From positions 1 through 64,000 of the forward strand of contig CAILEP010000006.1 of the NCBI GenBank assembly GCA_903833275.1: 64,000 nt of DNA, in the 5' to 3' direction. Positions 11,528-20,867 of this stretch are shown here, piece by piece; positions within the stretch are counted from its first letter, which is position 1, and each line of letters begins with the position of its first letter. A program made the translations under genes and the position numbers. Under the pieces are notes generated by a model. That model did no database searches, was not told where the DNA came from, and was given only the letters and a program-made list of their open reading frames with translations. The stretch comes from an uncultured Bdellovibrionales bacterium (GTDB taxonomy: Bacteria > Bdellovibrionota > Bdellovibrionia > Bdellovibrionales > UBA1609).

Positions 11528-14011
11528 ATGGAAGCGAATGGTTCATCATCGGGTCGAGTAACAGACATCGATATCTCGAAAGAGATGCAAGAGGCGTATC
11601 TACAATATTCCATGAGTGTAATTGTGGGGCGAGCGTTACCAGATGTAAGGGACGGTTTAAAGCCCGTACATCGTCGCGTACTTTACGCGATGAACGAATT
11701 GAGCAACACTCATGATAAGCCTTATAAAAAGTCAGCCCGTGTAGTCGGTGATGTAATTGGTAAATACCATCCGCACGGGGATATGGCGGTCTATGACACT
11801 ATCGTGCGAATGGCGCAGGATTTTTCGCTTCGCTTTCCGTTAATCGATGGTCAAGGTAACTTTGGTTCGATCGATGGGGATTCCCCTGCAGCTCAACGAT
11901 ATACAGAAGTAAGAATGACCTCACTCGCAGAAGAGCTACTCGAAGATATCGATCGCGAGACCGTTCAGTGGGGGCCAAATTACGACGACTCGCTGCAAAT
12001 TCCTTTAGTATTACCGGCGAAATTTCCGAACCTTTTGGTAAACGGAAGCTCGGGTATTGCAGTTGGTATGGCGACAAATATCCCGCCTCACAACTTGGGC
12101 GAAGTCATCGATGGCTGCCTCGAACTTATTAAAAACCCAACTGTTCGAATTGATGAACTATTGAAACTTATACCGGGGCCAGATTTTCCGACAGCAGGCG
12201 TGATCACGGGCTCTAATGGCATTATCCAGGCCTATAAAACTGGCCGAGGCGTAATTACCATAAAAGCCGTGGCCGAGATTATTACCAAAAAAGATCGAGA
12301 TTTTATTATTGTCACTGAATTGCCCTATCAGGTGAACAAGGCACGATTAATTGAAAGTATTGCGGCCCTGGTTAAGGAAAAAAAGATCGAAGGGATCTCT
12401 GATATTCGCGATGAGTCGTCTCGCGAGGGTATGCGAATTTTTATTGCGGTTAAAAAAGGCGAACTGCCACAAGTCATTCTCAACCGACTTTATAAATTTA
12501 CCCAAATGCAAGTCAGCTTTGGGCTTAACATGCTAGCGCTTGATTCGAGAAATCAGCCGCGGCTCTGGACTATTAAAGAAATGCTCGAAGCGTTTCTTAA
12601 CCATAGAAAAGATGTAGTCACCCGTAGATGTATTTTTGATCTTAAGAAAACCGAAGCACGCGCGCATATTCTAGAAGGTTTGAGAAAAGCCCTAGATCAT
12701 ATCGATGAAGTGATCCAGACGATCAAGACATCTCGCGAGGGAGAAATTGCCAAGGCCAATCTAATCGCAAAATTTGCTTTCTCCGAAAAACAGGCTCAAG
12801 CCATTTTGGACATGAGACTGCAAAGAATCACAGGCCTTGAAACCGAGAAAATAAAGGCTGAACTCGCTGAAGCCATGAAACACATTGATTGGCTTAAAAT
12901 GGTGCTTGGTGATGTTAATGAAATTTATAAAATCATTAATGCTGAGCTCGTGGAGATTAAAAAGAAATATAACAATCCACGTCGTTCGAAAATTGAGCCG
13001 GACACGACTGAGCTTGAAGATGAAGATCTTATTGCCAGCGAAGATGTTGTCGTTTGTATCACCAAAGCGGGCTATATTAAGCGCATTCATACCGACGAAT
13101 ATCGCTTACAAAAGCGTGGCGGTAAGGGCCTAAAGGGTGCCGAAAATAAAGAAGAGGATTACGTATCGAAGATTTTGGTGGCCAATACGCTCAGTACGAT
13201 ATTAGTTATTTCTGACAAAGGTAAAATCTACTGGTTGAAAGTTCATAGAATCCCAGAGGGCACTCGAATATCTAAAGGCAAAGCAATTGCGAATGTCTTG
13301 AATATGGCCCCGAATGAAAATGCTCGAGCGTTTATCTGCGTTGATAAGTTCGAAGAAAACAGATTTTTAATTATTATCACTGAAAAAGGCACGATTAAGA
13401 AAACGAGCTTGTCTCAGTTTTCACGCCCGCGACCGTCAGGCATTATCGCGTTAACAACGGAACTTGATGACAATGTAATGGATGCGAAATTATGCGAAGA
13501 AGGGTCTCATATTTTCATCAGCACGACCGAAGGTATGTCGATACGATTTGATCAAGATGATGTACGAGCCATGGGCCGAGTTGCTCGCGGTGTAATCGGC
13601 ATTAAACTTGGCTCACCGACCGATCGAGTGGTTGGGATGGATATTATCCCGGCTGACTGTAAAGAAAAGATTTTGGTTGTGACAAAGAATGGTTATGGAA
13701 AAAAGACGACAGTCGATGAGTACAGAGTTCAGGGCCGTGGTGGCGTTGGCATTATCACTCAAAACGTAACGGATCGGGTGGGCAATGTCGTGTCTGTTCG
13801 TTTGGTTTCGGAGTCTCAGCAAGTGATGATTACGACCGACAAGGGCCAGTCGATTCGTATGAAGGTTTCAGATATTTCGACTCTTGGTCGAAATACCCAA
13901 GGTGTCAGATTGATTAATCTAAACACGGGTGAGTTCGTAACTGGGATGGCGATCATAGAAGATGATGGTCAAGACGAGGAGCAAAACGGGGCTGCTACTG
14001 AACTACAATAG
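11528..14011 (+). CDS. gyrA: DNA gyrase subunit A
   Basis: DNA-cleaving subunit of gyrase. The 827-residue protein opens with the winged-helix/quinolone-region segment (RALPDVRDGLKPVHRR, then HPHGDMAVYD) and has the active-site Tyr in AAQRYTEVRM. The C-terminal beta-pinwheel carries the GyrA-box in the form QKRGGKG near residue 527, which identifies gyrase rather than topoisomerase IV. Start ATG at 11528 with AAAGGCGAA upstream. Its 3' end overlaps the next gene by about 50 nt in another frame. Confidence 0.98.
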   Translation: MEANGSSSGRVTDIDISKEMQEAYLQYSMSVIVGRALPDVRDGLKPVHRRVLYAMNELSNTHDKPYKKSARVVGDVIGKYHPHGDMAVYDTIVRMAQDFSLRFPLIDGQGNFGSIDGDSPAAQRYTEVRMTSLAEELLEDIDRETVQWGPNYDDSLQIPLVLPAKFPNLLVNGSSGIAVGMATNIPPHNLGEVIDGCLELIKNPTVRIDELLKLIPGPDFPTAGVITGSNGIIQAYKTGRGVITIKAVAEIITKKDRDFIIVTELPYQVNKARLIESIAALVKEKKIEGISDIRDESSREGMRIFIAVKKGELPQVILNRLYKFTQMQVSFGLNMLALDSRNQPRLWTIKEMLEAFLNHRKDVVTRRCIFDLKKTEARAHILEGLRKALDHIDEVIQTIKTSREGEIAKANLIAKFAFSEKQAQAILDMRLQRITGLETEKIKAELAEAMKHIDWLKMVLGDVNEIYKIINAELVEIKKKYNNPRRSKIEPDTTELEDEDLIASEDVVVCITKAGYIKRIHTDEYRLQKRGGKGLKGAENKEEDYVSKILVANTLSTILVISDKGKIYWLKVHRIPEGTRISKGKAIANVLNMAPNENARAFICVDKFEENRFLIIITEKGTIKKTSLSQFSRPRPSGIIALTTELDDNVMDAKLCEEGSHIFISTTEGMSIRFDQDDVRAMGRVARGVIGIKLGSPTDRVVGMDIIPADCKEKILVVTKNGYGKKTTVDEYRVQGRGGVGIITQNVTDRVGNVVSVRLVSESQQVMITTDKGQSIRMKVSDISTLGRNTQGVRLINLNTGEFVTGMAIIEDDGQDEEQNGAATELQ

Positions 14012-14804
14012 TCTTTGGGTTATTGTAGTCGCGGTGGCCATGACAGGATGTAACCTGTCGTTTACAAGCCTTGAGTACAAGCGTGGGCAGAAGGCATTGG
14101 GCGCCCAAGATTATCGCGAGGCACTCGGTCACTTTAAAAAAGTTATAAATCGTGACCCTGAGTCAGAAATGGCCCTCAACTCGGCTAGAGAAGCCGCTAA
14201 AATTAGTTTCTTTCAAATACGCGATTTTGCGGTGGCTGAAGAGTTCTATACGCACCTCGTACGATATTCACGAGATGAGCAAGAGCGACGGGCGGCGCAA
14301 AAAGCGATCGCAAACATTTATTTTGAAAAACTAAGTAATTACCCCCGGGCTATCGAGGAGTATAACAAGTTACTAAATCTGCGAAGCTCGAAAGAAGAAC
14401 AGGTTGATTACCACTTCAAGATTGCGCGCTCGCAGTTTTATCTCAATCATTTTCAAGAAGCGCATCACGAAGTCGAATCAGCGCTCAAGATCACCGAAAA
14501 TCGAGATGAGCAATTCGAATTAAAGGTGTTTGGAGCGAATGTCGATTTCAACACGCGACACCTAGACGCTGCGGTCAAAACCTACGAAGAGTTGATAAAT
14601 ACCTTCCCGGAAAAGGCCCGGGCAGAGAACATCGCGATGAATTTAATCGTCTGTTACGAAGAACAAGATCAGTTCGACAAAGCGATAACAGTGCTCGAAG
14701 AATTGCGACCCACCCACAAAGACACCGAATTTATTGATTTAAAAATTAAGCGTCTAAAAGAGCGAAAAGCGAATATGCCGGGCTCAAAAGGCCTTCGAAA
14801 ATGA
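13962..14804 (+). CDS. TPR-repeat lipoprotein
   Basis: Predicted lipoprotein of 280 residues. A hydrophobic segment ends in the lipobox VAMTGC, with the acylated Cys at about residue 30. The rest is alpha-helical, with tetratricopeptide-type repeats (QKALGAQDYREALGHFKKV; YPRAIEEYNKLLNL; LDAAVKTYEELINTFPE; FDKAITVLEELRP). It resembles BamD/YbgF-type assembly factors but I cannot assign a specific role. The ATG at 13962 (or 13965) overlaps gyrA by 50 nt; no later ATG precedes the signal sequence. Its stop overlaps the atpZ start (ATGA). Confidence 0.75.
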   Translation: MMVKTRSKTGLLLNYNSLWVIVVAVAMTGCNLSFTSLEYKRGQKALGAQDYREALGHFKKVINRDPESEMALNSAREAAKISFFQIRDFAVAEEFYTHLVRYSRDEQERRAAQKAIANIYFEKLSNYPRAIEEYNKLLNLRSSKEEQVDYHFKIARSQFYLNHFQEAHHEVESALKITENRDEQFELKVFGANVDFNTRHLDAAVKTYEELINTFPEKARAENIAMNLIVCYEEQDQFDKAITVLEELRPTHKDTEFIDLKIKRLKERKANMPGSKGLRK

Positions 14805-15019
14805 AGAAGGCCACAATTTTCATGGGCATCGGTTTTGAACTACTTGGGCTTATTTTGGGGGCCCTCTTTCTTGGCCGCGAGATTGATCGGCACTTCAATT
14901 GGCCAGGTTATGGCGTGGCCTTTATGGTCATAACAGTAATGGCCGGCTGGATGTATCACCTCATAATACTGCTTAAAAAATTCATGGATGAAGCCACTGA
15001 AGATAAGCCCGATGCCTGA
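14801..15019 (+). CDS. atpZ: AtpZ/AtpI-family small membrane protein
   Basis: 72-residue protein with two transmembrane helices (about 7-25 and 38-61), matching the putative F0F1-ATPase accessory family that includes AtpZ. The start overlaps the upstream lipoprotein stop by 4 nt (ATGA). It opens the F0 block atpZ-atpI-atpB-atpE. Members of the family are proposed to help c-ring assembly or Mg2+/Ca2+ transport; nothing in the sequence decides between these. Confidence 0.75.
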   Translation: MKKATIFMGIGFELLGLILGALFLGREIDRHFNWPGYGVAFMVITVMAGWMYHLIILLKKFMDEATEDKPDA

Positions 15020-15377
15020 CATTAAACAGGTCGCACTTCTACACTTCGCCGTCGTAGCCCTACTTGCCCTCGCGCTATTCGGGCTTAGCTCAACGCAGCA
15101 GAGCCTCAATTGTCTGCTGGGCGGGCTTTTGATCGGCGCCAATATTATTTTGATTGTTTGGGCGATGAAAAGACTCTTCGTTAAGAAATCGATTGCCTTG
15201 GCCGCTTTTGTAATTGTAATTAAGTACGCCGCATTTATTGCAGTCTTGGTTGTGCTTTACACTTTTGGGTGGCGCGCAAACTTCGGTTTTGTCGTAGGTT
15301 TAACCTCGGCGCTTCCGACGGTTGCTTTAGTGGCGTACAGATATTTGAAGCAGAGTGAGAGAGATGGTTCATTTTAA
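15012..15377 (+). CDS. atpI: ATP synthase protein I (AtpI-like)
   Basis: Four-helix membrane protein of about 121 residues, a chaperone for c-ring assembly in characterised systems. Hydrophobic segments lie at about 10-28, 33-51, 62-82 and 89-107. I use the ATG at 15012 (MPDIKQV), which overlaps the atpZ stop by 8 nt; an upstream in-frame ATG at 14988 would make a longer hydrophilic N-terminus overlapping atpZ more. Downstream it overlaps the atpB start. Identification rests on size, topology and position. Confidence 0.75.
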   Translation: MPDIKQVALLHFAVVALLALALFGLSSTQQSLNCLLGGLLIGANIILIVWAMKRLFVKKSIALAAFVIVIKYAAFIAVLVVLYTFGWRANFGFVVGLTSALPTVALVAYRYLKQSERDGSF

Positions 15378-16056
15378 TTGGACACAATTAATCCCCGAAG
15401 TTGGCCACGAGTATGGCCATGTGGCGACTATGGGCATTGCGAGCGTAGTCGTTTTGTCATTGGGTCTCGCTGCCAGAGTGAGCCTCGGGCACGGCGAGCA
15501 AGCAATTGCACCAGTAAAGTCATTTGGCCTTCGCGCGATTTTCGAATCAATTGTTGAGTTTATTGCTTCAATTTCTGAAATGGTGATCGGTGAAGACGGC
15601 CGCGCTTACGTTCCGTTTTTCTCGACTATATTTGCATTTATATTTGTGAATAATTTAATGGGACTACTACCGGGCTTTACCCCGCCAACGGACAATATCA
15701 ATACGACACTGGCGCTCGGCTTGTTTATTTTTGTTTGTTATAATTATTTTGGCTTGAGAGCGAATGGCCTTGGCTACCTGAAACATTTTCTTGGCCCATT
15801 GATGGCTTTAGCGCCAATTATGTTAGTTCTTGAAATCATTTCGCACATTGCAAGACCATTAAGTCTCGGCCTAAGACTTCAAGGTAATATGGTGGGCGAT
15901 CATACAGTGCTAGGGCTATTTCTTGATTTGGCGCCCTATTATTTATTGCCTGTGATTTTTTACGGGCTAGGTTTATTTGTTTGTTTTATGCAGGCTTTCG
16001 TTTTCACGATGCTCAGCATGATTTACGTATCAATGGCAATCGCACACGATCACTAA
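15364..16056 (+). CDS. atpB: F0F1 ATP synthase subunit a
   Basis: Membrane stator subunit that forms the ion half-channels against the c ring. The 230-residue protein has the conserved essential Arg in the helix [18 protein letters not shown] (near residue 170), and the family [13 protein letters not shown] segment. I prefer the ATG at 15364; a GTG 9 nt upstream is in frame. It overlaps atpI by 14 nt. No atpF, atpH or F1 genes follow, so the rest of the enzyme must be encoded elsewhere. Confidence 0.95.
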   Translation: MVHFNWTQLIPEVGHEYGHVATMGIASVVVLSLGLAARVSLGHGEQAIAPVKSFGLRAIFESIVEFIASISEMVIGEDGRAYVPFFSTIFAFIFVNNLMGLLPGFTPPTDNINTTLALGLFIFVCYNYFGLRANGLGYLKHFLGPLMALAPIMLVLEIISHIARPLSLGLRLQGNMVGDHTVLGLFLDLAPYYLLPVIFYGLGLFVCFMQAFVFTMLSMIYVSMAIAHDH

Positions 16057-16070
16057 CAAGGGAGAACAGA

Positions 16071-16385
16071 ATGAGAAATTCAATTTTAATCAGCATCGCA
16101 ACGTTGTTAAGCGCGGCCCCAGCGTTCGCAGATGGCGGCGCCTCTTCGGGGACGCTCAGTAACTCAGCGCTTTATGCTTTAGGAGCCAGCCTCGCCATTG
16201 GTATAGCAGCACTCGGCGGCGCCCTCGGCCAAGGTCGAATTGGTGCTTCTGCGATGGATGGTATCGCCCGTAATCCACAAGCGGCAAAAGCGATGTTTGT
16301 TCCGATGATTCTGGGTCTAGTTTTGATCGAATCGTTGGTTATTTACGCGCTTGTTATTGCATTCATGCTTCAAGGCAAAATCTAA
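16071..16385 (+). CDS. atpE: F0F1 ATP synthase subunit c
   Basis: Proteolipid forming the rotor ring. The 104-residue chain begins with a 20-residue hydrophobic signal-like segment ending in APAFA, then a typical two-helix hairpin with the polar loop [15 protein letters not shown]. The ion-binding carboxylate is E87 in the second helix ([10 protein letters not shown]). Q54 (in GQG) and S88 occupy positions used in known Na+-binding c rings. Start ATG at 16071 with GGGAGAA upstream, 14 nt after atpB. A hairpin terminator follows. Confidence 0.93.
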   Translation: MRNSILISIATLLSAAPAFADGGASSGTLSNSALYALGASLAIGIAALGGALGQGRIGASAMDGIARNPQAAKAMFVPMILGLVLIESLVIYALVIAFMLQGKI

Positions 16386-16458
16386 ACGATAAAATTTTTA
16401 AACTTTGGTCTGGCCGAGCAAGGTCTAGTCAAATTTTTAAAGAAGTGATCGTTAAAAG

Positions 16459-16490
16459 TGGCTGGGGTTTTAAACCCAGCCATTTCTATT
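16459..16490 (+). terminator. Intrinsic terminator after atpE
   Basis: An 8-bp stem TGGCTGGG/CCCAGCCA (16459-16466 with 16475-16482) encloses an 8-nt AT loop and is followed by TTTCTATT. The T-tract is imperfect, but the position, about 75 nt after the atpE stop and before the next gene's own ribosome binding site, fits transcription termination of the F0 operon. Confidence 0.65.
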
Positions 16491-16582
16491 TAAATCCAAA
16501 AAAAACAAAAGTTTACGAGGTAAAAGCCCGATAAATTATCCGGAGCATGTGATCTTCAATTTAGATTACAACAGGGGCTTTT

Positions 16583-18511
16583 TTGTCTGATGTGAAAGAT
16601 GGCGGTCGCAAGGGCGACGCTACAATTGAAAACCCGCAGGGTCTGCCGCTTAAGGCAGATGGCTCTGTCGACATTGATAAAATTCGACTCAAACTTTTAT
16701 TTATTTGTCGTGCAAAACCACCGCTTGAGGTTGTTGCGAACTACCTTACTCGTCGCGGCTGGGAGACTGTTGTTACGCGCGAAATGGTTGAGGCCTTTAA
16801 AATTGTGTCGACCTTTAAACCTGACTTTGTGTTGGTCAGTGTAAACATACAATCACCAAAGCTGCCACAACTGCCGACAGTGCTCTACCAAACATTTAAA
16901 GTGCCGGTGATCATTTTTGGTGAATCGCTTAATACGAAGACGCTTAAGGGCCTGCAAACGATAGTTGCGAATCATAAAATGCCAGGGGCGCTTAGCGGGC
17001 CAAGCGTGCACAGGCGCCTAAAGCAGATTCTGCAAGACATGTATGCGCCGGAGGCCGCGATCTCGCTAGAGGCTGAGGAGCAAAATAATGGCTCCGTCAC
17101 AAACCAAGAGGGTAAAGGCAAAAAGAAGGGCGCGTTTGGTAAAGCTACAGTTTCAGACGACGAAGCTGACAGTAACGAAAAACAATCTGAAATGATGAGG
17201 TTCTCAAAAGACGAAGAAGAAAAAGGCTCGGGGCTTTACATGCCCGATGGTGAATCAGAGCAGAACCCGAAGTCGGCGAAGAGAAGCGCAAATGATCGGC
17301 ACAAAAGCAAGGATGGAAGCGATGGCGACGTACTTGATGGCGAAGAAGAGGACCTAGATTTTGCCGCATTGGCAGCTCAATATGGCGCTACCAAACAAGA
17401 TGATGAGCCAACCGGAGGGGTTGGATCAGTAACGGCTTTGGATGAGAGCAAAAAAAGAGAGGCGGCAAACAGTGGCCCAAATAAAGCCGCGAATTCGGCA
17501 ACAGAGAATAGCCAAGCAGACGCTAAGACAGCAACCGAAGGTGGCGAAAAGAAGCGCAAACTCATCTATCAAAAGAGTGCCCCCAAGGCCGGAGCTAACG
17601 CAAATCGAACGAATAGCAATGTTGACCTAGAGGATGCCGGCAAAAAAACTGAGTCGGGCAAATTTCAACAAGGAGAAGCGAATCCTACAGATGGGATGTC
17701 GCCTGAAGAGCTAGCGGACTTTCTAGCCGGCCACCCCAAAGCTGAAGCCGAACAAAAGGCTGTCGATAAAAAAACCTCTAGCGTCGTAGTGCCCCAAGGC
17801 AATGCCCCAGATCAAAATACGGCGGTGAAACAAGAAGAGAGTCAGGCGATTTTCAAGGCGATTCAAGAAATTGCAAAAATCAGCATTCTACCCCTTGAAA
17901 CCGGGCCCGAAAAACATCGAACGGTTTTTGAGTGCACAGTTTTCTCTGTGAAGATTGCGGCACAAACTGTCTATGCAATGATCTTTGTCGAAGGCGCCGT
18001 TCACGATGAGATTCAATTTATTTCAAGATTTCACGCAAACCTGGTCGAAAAGCTGCCAATGGAAGTTGATCAAACTTCAGTCAGCGAACCGGTTAGGTTC
18101 GCACAGCAATTTAAAGCCGAAATGTTGCAAAACTCAGTAGAGAAGCCAACGGCAGCCACATTTTCTTTACGAAGCGGAAGGGGTAATGTTCACTTTGTTT
18201 TGGTCGGCTCTGAGCAGGTGACGACAAAAATTGGCCCGGCGCTCGATGGACAAAAAGCCCAAATCACGCCCGAGGATCTTGTTGCTGACTTGCCGGTCGG
18301 GGTCGATGTATTTTTATTTCTGCCGAAAAATAATAAATATTTTCTCTATTTAAAGCCCGAATCGTCGATTGCAAAAGAACAGAAAGATCGCTTCTCTGAG
18401 CGCAAAGCAAAACTCTACATCAGCAAAGATGACATCGAGTCATTCAAAGAATCGCTCAAGCGAAATAAAACGATGGAGCTGATTATCACTCCAAAGAAAA
18501 AAGTTGCCTAA
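16583..18511 (+). CDS. Pseudo-receiver protein with long disordered linker
   Basis: 642 residues, not a recognised named family. Residues about 33-155 fold like a response-regulator receiver (strand-helix pattern, KLLFICRAKPPLEVV, DFVLVSVNI), but the usual phospho-acceptor Asp position holds Ser 86. Residues about 165-410 are low-complexity and charged (Lys, Glu, Asp, Ala, Gly), so probably disordered. The C-terminal 200 residues alternate strands and helices with no motif I know. No signal peptide or membrane segment. The start is TTG at 16583 after AGGGG; a GTG 9 nt later is possible. Convergent with the next gene, overlapping by 4 nt. Confidence 0.7.
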   Translation: MSDVKDGGRKGDATIENPQGLPLKADGSVDIDKIRLKLLFICRAKPPLEVVANYLTRRGWETVVTREMVEAFKIVSTFKPDFVLVSVNIQSPKLPQLPTVLYQTFKVPVIIFGESLNTKTLKGLQTIVANHKMPGALSGPSVHRRLKQILQDMYAPEAAISLEAEEQNNGSVTNQEGKGKKKGAFGKATVSDDEADSNEKQSEMMRFSKDEEEKGSGLYMPDGESEQNPKSAKRSANDRHKSKDGSDGDVLDGEEEDLDFAALAAQYGATKQDDEPTGGVGSVTALDESKKREAANSGPNKAANSATENSQADAKTATEGGEKKRKLIYQKSAPKAGANANRTNSNVDLEDAGKKTESGKFQQGEANPTDGMSPEELADFLAGHPKAEAEQKAVDKKTSSVVVPQGNAPDQNTAVKQEESQAIFKAIQEIAKISILPLETGPEKHRTVFECTVFSVKIAAQTVYAMIFVEGAVHDEIQFISRFHANLVEKLPMEVDQTSVSEPVRFAQQFKAEMLQNSVEKPTAATFSLRSGRGNVHFVLVGSEQVTTKIGPALDGQKAQITPEDLVADLPVGVDVFLFLPKNNKYFLYLKPESSIAKEQKDRFSERKAKLYISKDDIESFKESLKRNKTMELIITPKKKVA

Positions 18512-19875
18512 AGAAGCGGCTGAACGACAGCGTTGATTTCATCCGAAATTTTTCGAAGACCAACCTCAGTGTTCGACTCAAATCGCAAAACAAGAACCGG
18601 CTGCGTATTTGATGCGCGGGCGAGCGCCCAGCCATTTTTAAAGCTAATTCTGATCCCGTCGATAAGGTTTACTTTATAATCCGGCGAGGGTGCCGAATAT
18701 TTCTTCTTAAGGGCCGCGACAATTGAAACCTTTTTTGCTTCTGTCGTGTCGATTCGAATTTCAGGAGTATTATAGGCACCAGGTAGATCGGAAAGAATCT
18801 GTCGAATAGTCTTCTTTGTTTTTGCAAGAATCTCGATGACACGTAGTCCGGCGTAAAGAGCGTCGTCATAGCCGTAATTTCGATCGGCAAAGAACACATG
18901 GCCGCTGAGTTCGCCGCCGAAGGGCGAGCTCTCAACTTTGATTTTTTCCTTAATTAAACTGTGGCCGGTCATCCACATAATCGGGGTGCCGCCATGCTTT
19001 TCGATATAGGCGTAAAGGCGATCAGAGCATTTTACGTCGCCGATAATCTTAGCGCCAGGATGTTTTTCGAGCACAAAGCGAGCGCAAAGGGCAATGAGTT
19101 CATCGCCGTAAATCATGTCACCATTCTCATCGACAACACCGATACGATCTGAATCGCCGTCAAGGCCGATGCCAACAATGGCTTTCGTCGAACGAACAGC
19201 CTCGCTCAGCGCGACGAGATTTTCTTTTACTGTGGGGTCGGGATGATGATTCGGAAAGCGGCCATCTGGCTCTTCGAAAAGAATTGTTGGCTTAAGGCCG
19301 ACAGCTTCGTAGAGGCGTCGCGCAACAACACCGGCCGCGCCGTTACCGCAGTCTAGAATCACCGGCACATTTGGTAACTGGCCGAATTCCTTTTTGTATC
19401 GCTCAACATAGGTAGGGAAGATATCTATTTTGGATTCACTGCCCGTGCCACTCAGAAAATTTGAATCGTTAATTATTTTTTCTAAAGCTTTTATGTCTTG
19501 GCCGAAAATAGTAGTTTTGCCCACTGATATTTTAAAGCCATTGTACTCGGGTGGATTATGGCTGCCTGTAACCATAAATGAGCCATCAATATCGGGCACT
19601 TCAAAAGTTGAAAAATAGGCCATGGGTGTTGTGACCATGCCGAGTAAAATTACATCGGCCCCTGACAAGCGAAGACCCTTGCTAAGAGCCTGAACAATGT
19701 CTGGGCTCGAAAGTCGTGCATCATGTCCGATCGTGATGCGTAATTTTTTTTTGTTGGTTTTCTGGTTTATAAAAGAGACGAGCGACCGGCCAAGTTTTTC
19801 GGCGAAATCGAGGTCAAATTGCCCATTGTAAACGCCACGGATATCGTACTCTCGAAAAATCTCAGGATTAAACAT
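18508..19875 (-). CDS. Phosphomannomutase/phosphoglucomutase
   Basis: Alpha-D-phosphohexomutase of 455 residues, converting hexose 6-phosphates to 1-phosphates for nucleotide-sugar and LPS precursors. It has the active-site phosphoserine S105 in TGSHNPPEYNG, the Mg2+ loop DGDSDR at 239-244, the sugar-binding GELSGHVFF near 318, and a C-terminal phosphate-binding loop (RASNTQPVLVLRFES). This pattern matches AlgC/ManB-type bifunctional enzymes. It is the last gene of the long minus-strand cluster, 11 nt after pdxA. Confidence 0.92.
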   Translation of the reverse strand: MFNPEIFREYDIRGVYNGQFDLDFAEKLGRSLVSFINQKTNKKKLRITIGHDARLSSPDIVQALSKGLRLSGADVILLGMVTTPMAYFSTFEVPDIDGSFMVTGSHNPPEYNGFKISVGKTTIFGQDIKALEKIINDSNFLSGTGSESKIDIFPTYVERYKKEFGQLPNVPVILDCGNGAAGVVARRLYEAVGLKPTILFEEPDGRFPNHHPDPTVKENLVALSEAVRSTKAIVGIGLDGDSDRIGVVDENGDMIYGDELIALCARFVLEKHPGAKIIGDVKCSDRLYAYIEKHGGTPIMWMTGHSLIKEKIKVESSPFGGELSGHVFFADRNYGYDDALYAGLRVIEILAKTKKTIRQILSDLPGAYNTPEIRIDTTEAKKVSIVAALKKKYSAPSPDYKVNLIDGIRISFKNGWALARASNTQPVLVLRFESNTEVGLRKISDEINAVVQPLL

Positions 19876-19886
19876 TTAAAACCTCA

Positions 19887-20867
19887 TCATTTGGCAACTC
19901 GAAGCGCCCAGTTGAGCGCTTCGATCATTGAATTTGGGTTCGCGCGATTCAGTGAGAAAAGATCTTTCGCCGTGCCGTGGTCGACACTCGTTCTCACAAA
20001 AGGCAGGCCCAGAGTCATGTGCGCACCAAAATCCGCTCCATGAACCATTTTGAATGGTATTAAACCTTGATCATGATAGGGACAAACAAAAATAGAATAT
20101 TTGGACCAGTTTTGCTTCAAAAACGCCGCATCGGGCACTAATGGCCCGATAACGCGTATTTTTTTTCTCTTCGCCCAGGCCAAAACGGGTCGATAGAGCC
20201 GCTGTTCGTCGTCACCGATTAAGCCATTCTCTCCGGCGTGAGGGTTGAGGCCCACGAGAGCAAGCGGCCGCTGGCGCTGCACCGGCGGCAGAAGAGCCCG
20301 CAACTTGTTCGCGTGCTGTAGCGCCGTCTGAAGGGCCTTCGCTGTTAGAGCGCGGCTCAGTTTGTGGAGGGCAACATGGCCCGTGGCTAAAACCACGTGA
20401 AAATGTCTGCCTAAAAACCCCATGTTAAGTGGGCCGCTGCGAGCAACGCGACGTAAGATTTCAGTATGACCGATTGAGGTCATCCCCTGCTCGACGATTA
20501 GAGTTTTTGATAGCGGGCCGGTGATCATGCCTGCGAATTTTCGATCGAGACATAATTTGGCGGCCAAAACCACCCATTCGGGCGGGGTCGATGAGCATTC
20601 GACAAAGACAAGCGCGGCTTTTGAATCCGGGATTTTAAAATCGGAAGTAGACCCAAGAGTAAGCGTTGTTGCTCGAAATTTTTTGATCAACTGACGACGC
20701 AATGGTCTTAAAAACTTCGGCGCTACTGACGCCTCAAATACAAACATCTGGGTTCTTTTTGGAATTCTAATTTTAAGCAATGCCTTATAGGTCACCTCAA
20801 GGCCGATGCCATCAAGGTCGCCCGTGGTAATAGCAAAACGCCGGTGATTTCGCGAAGCCAAGGTCAT
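19887..20867 (-). CDS. pdxA: 4-hydroxythreonine-4-phosphate dehydrogenase PdxA
   Basis: Enzyme of the DXP-dependent pyridoxal phosphate pathway. The 326-residue protein shows the metal-binding and substrate segments CPYHDQGLIPFK and GLPFVRTSVDHGTAKDL, as well as GLNPHAGENG. The N-terminal signature is GDLDGIGLE where most PdxA have GDPAGIGPE, a modest deviation. It overlaps surA by 4 nt (ATGA); the surA-pdxA pairing is also known from Escherichia coli. Confidence 0.9.
   Translation of the reverse strand: MTLASRNHRRFAITTGDLDGIGLEVTYKALLKIRIPKRTQMFVFEASVAPKFLRPLRRQLIKKFRATTLTLGSTSDFKIPDSKAALVFVECSSTPPEWVVLAAKLCLDRKFAGMITGPLSKTLIVEQGMTSIGHTEILRRVARSGPLNMGFLGRHFHVVLATGHVALHKLSRALTAKALQTALQHANKLRALLPPVQRQRPLALVGLNPHAGENGLIGDDEQRLYRPVLAWAKRKKIRVIGPLVPDAAFLKQNWSKYSIFVCPYHDQGLIPFKMVHGADFGAHMTLGLPFVRTSVDHGTAKDLFSLNRANPNSMIEALNWALRVAK

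Noticed and set aside
18961-19152. Small plus-strand frames within the phosphohexomutase gene
   Set aside because: Antisense shadows without ribosome binding sites or recognisable features.
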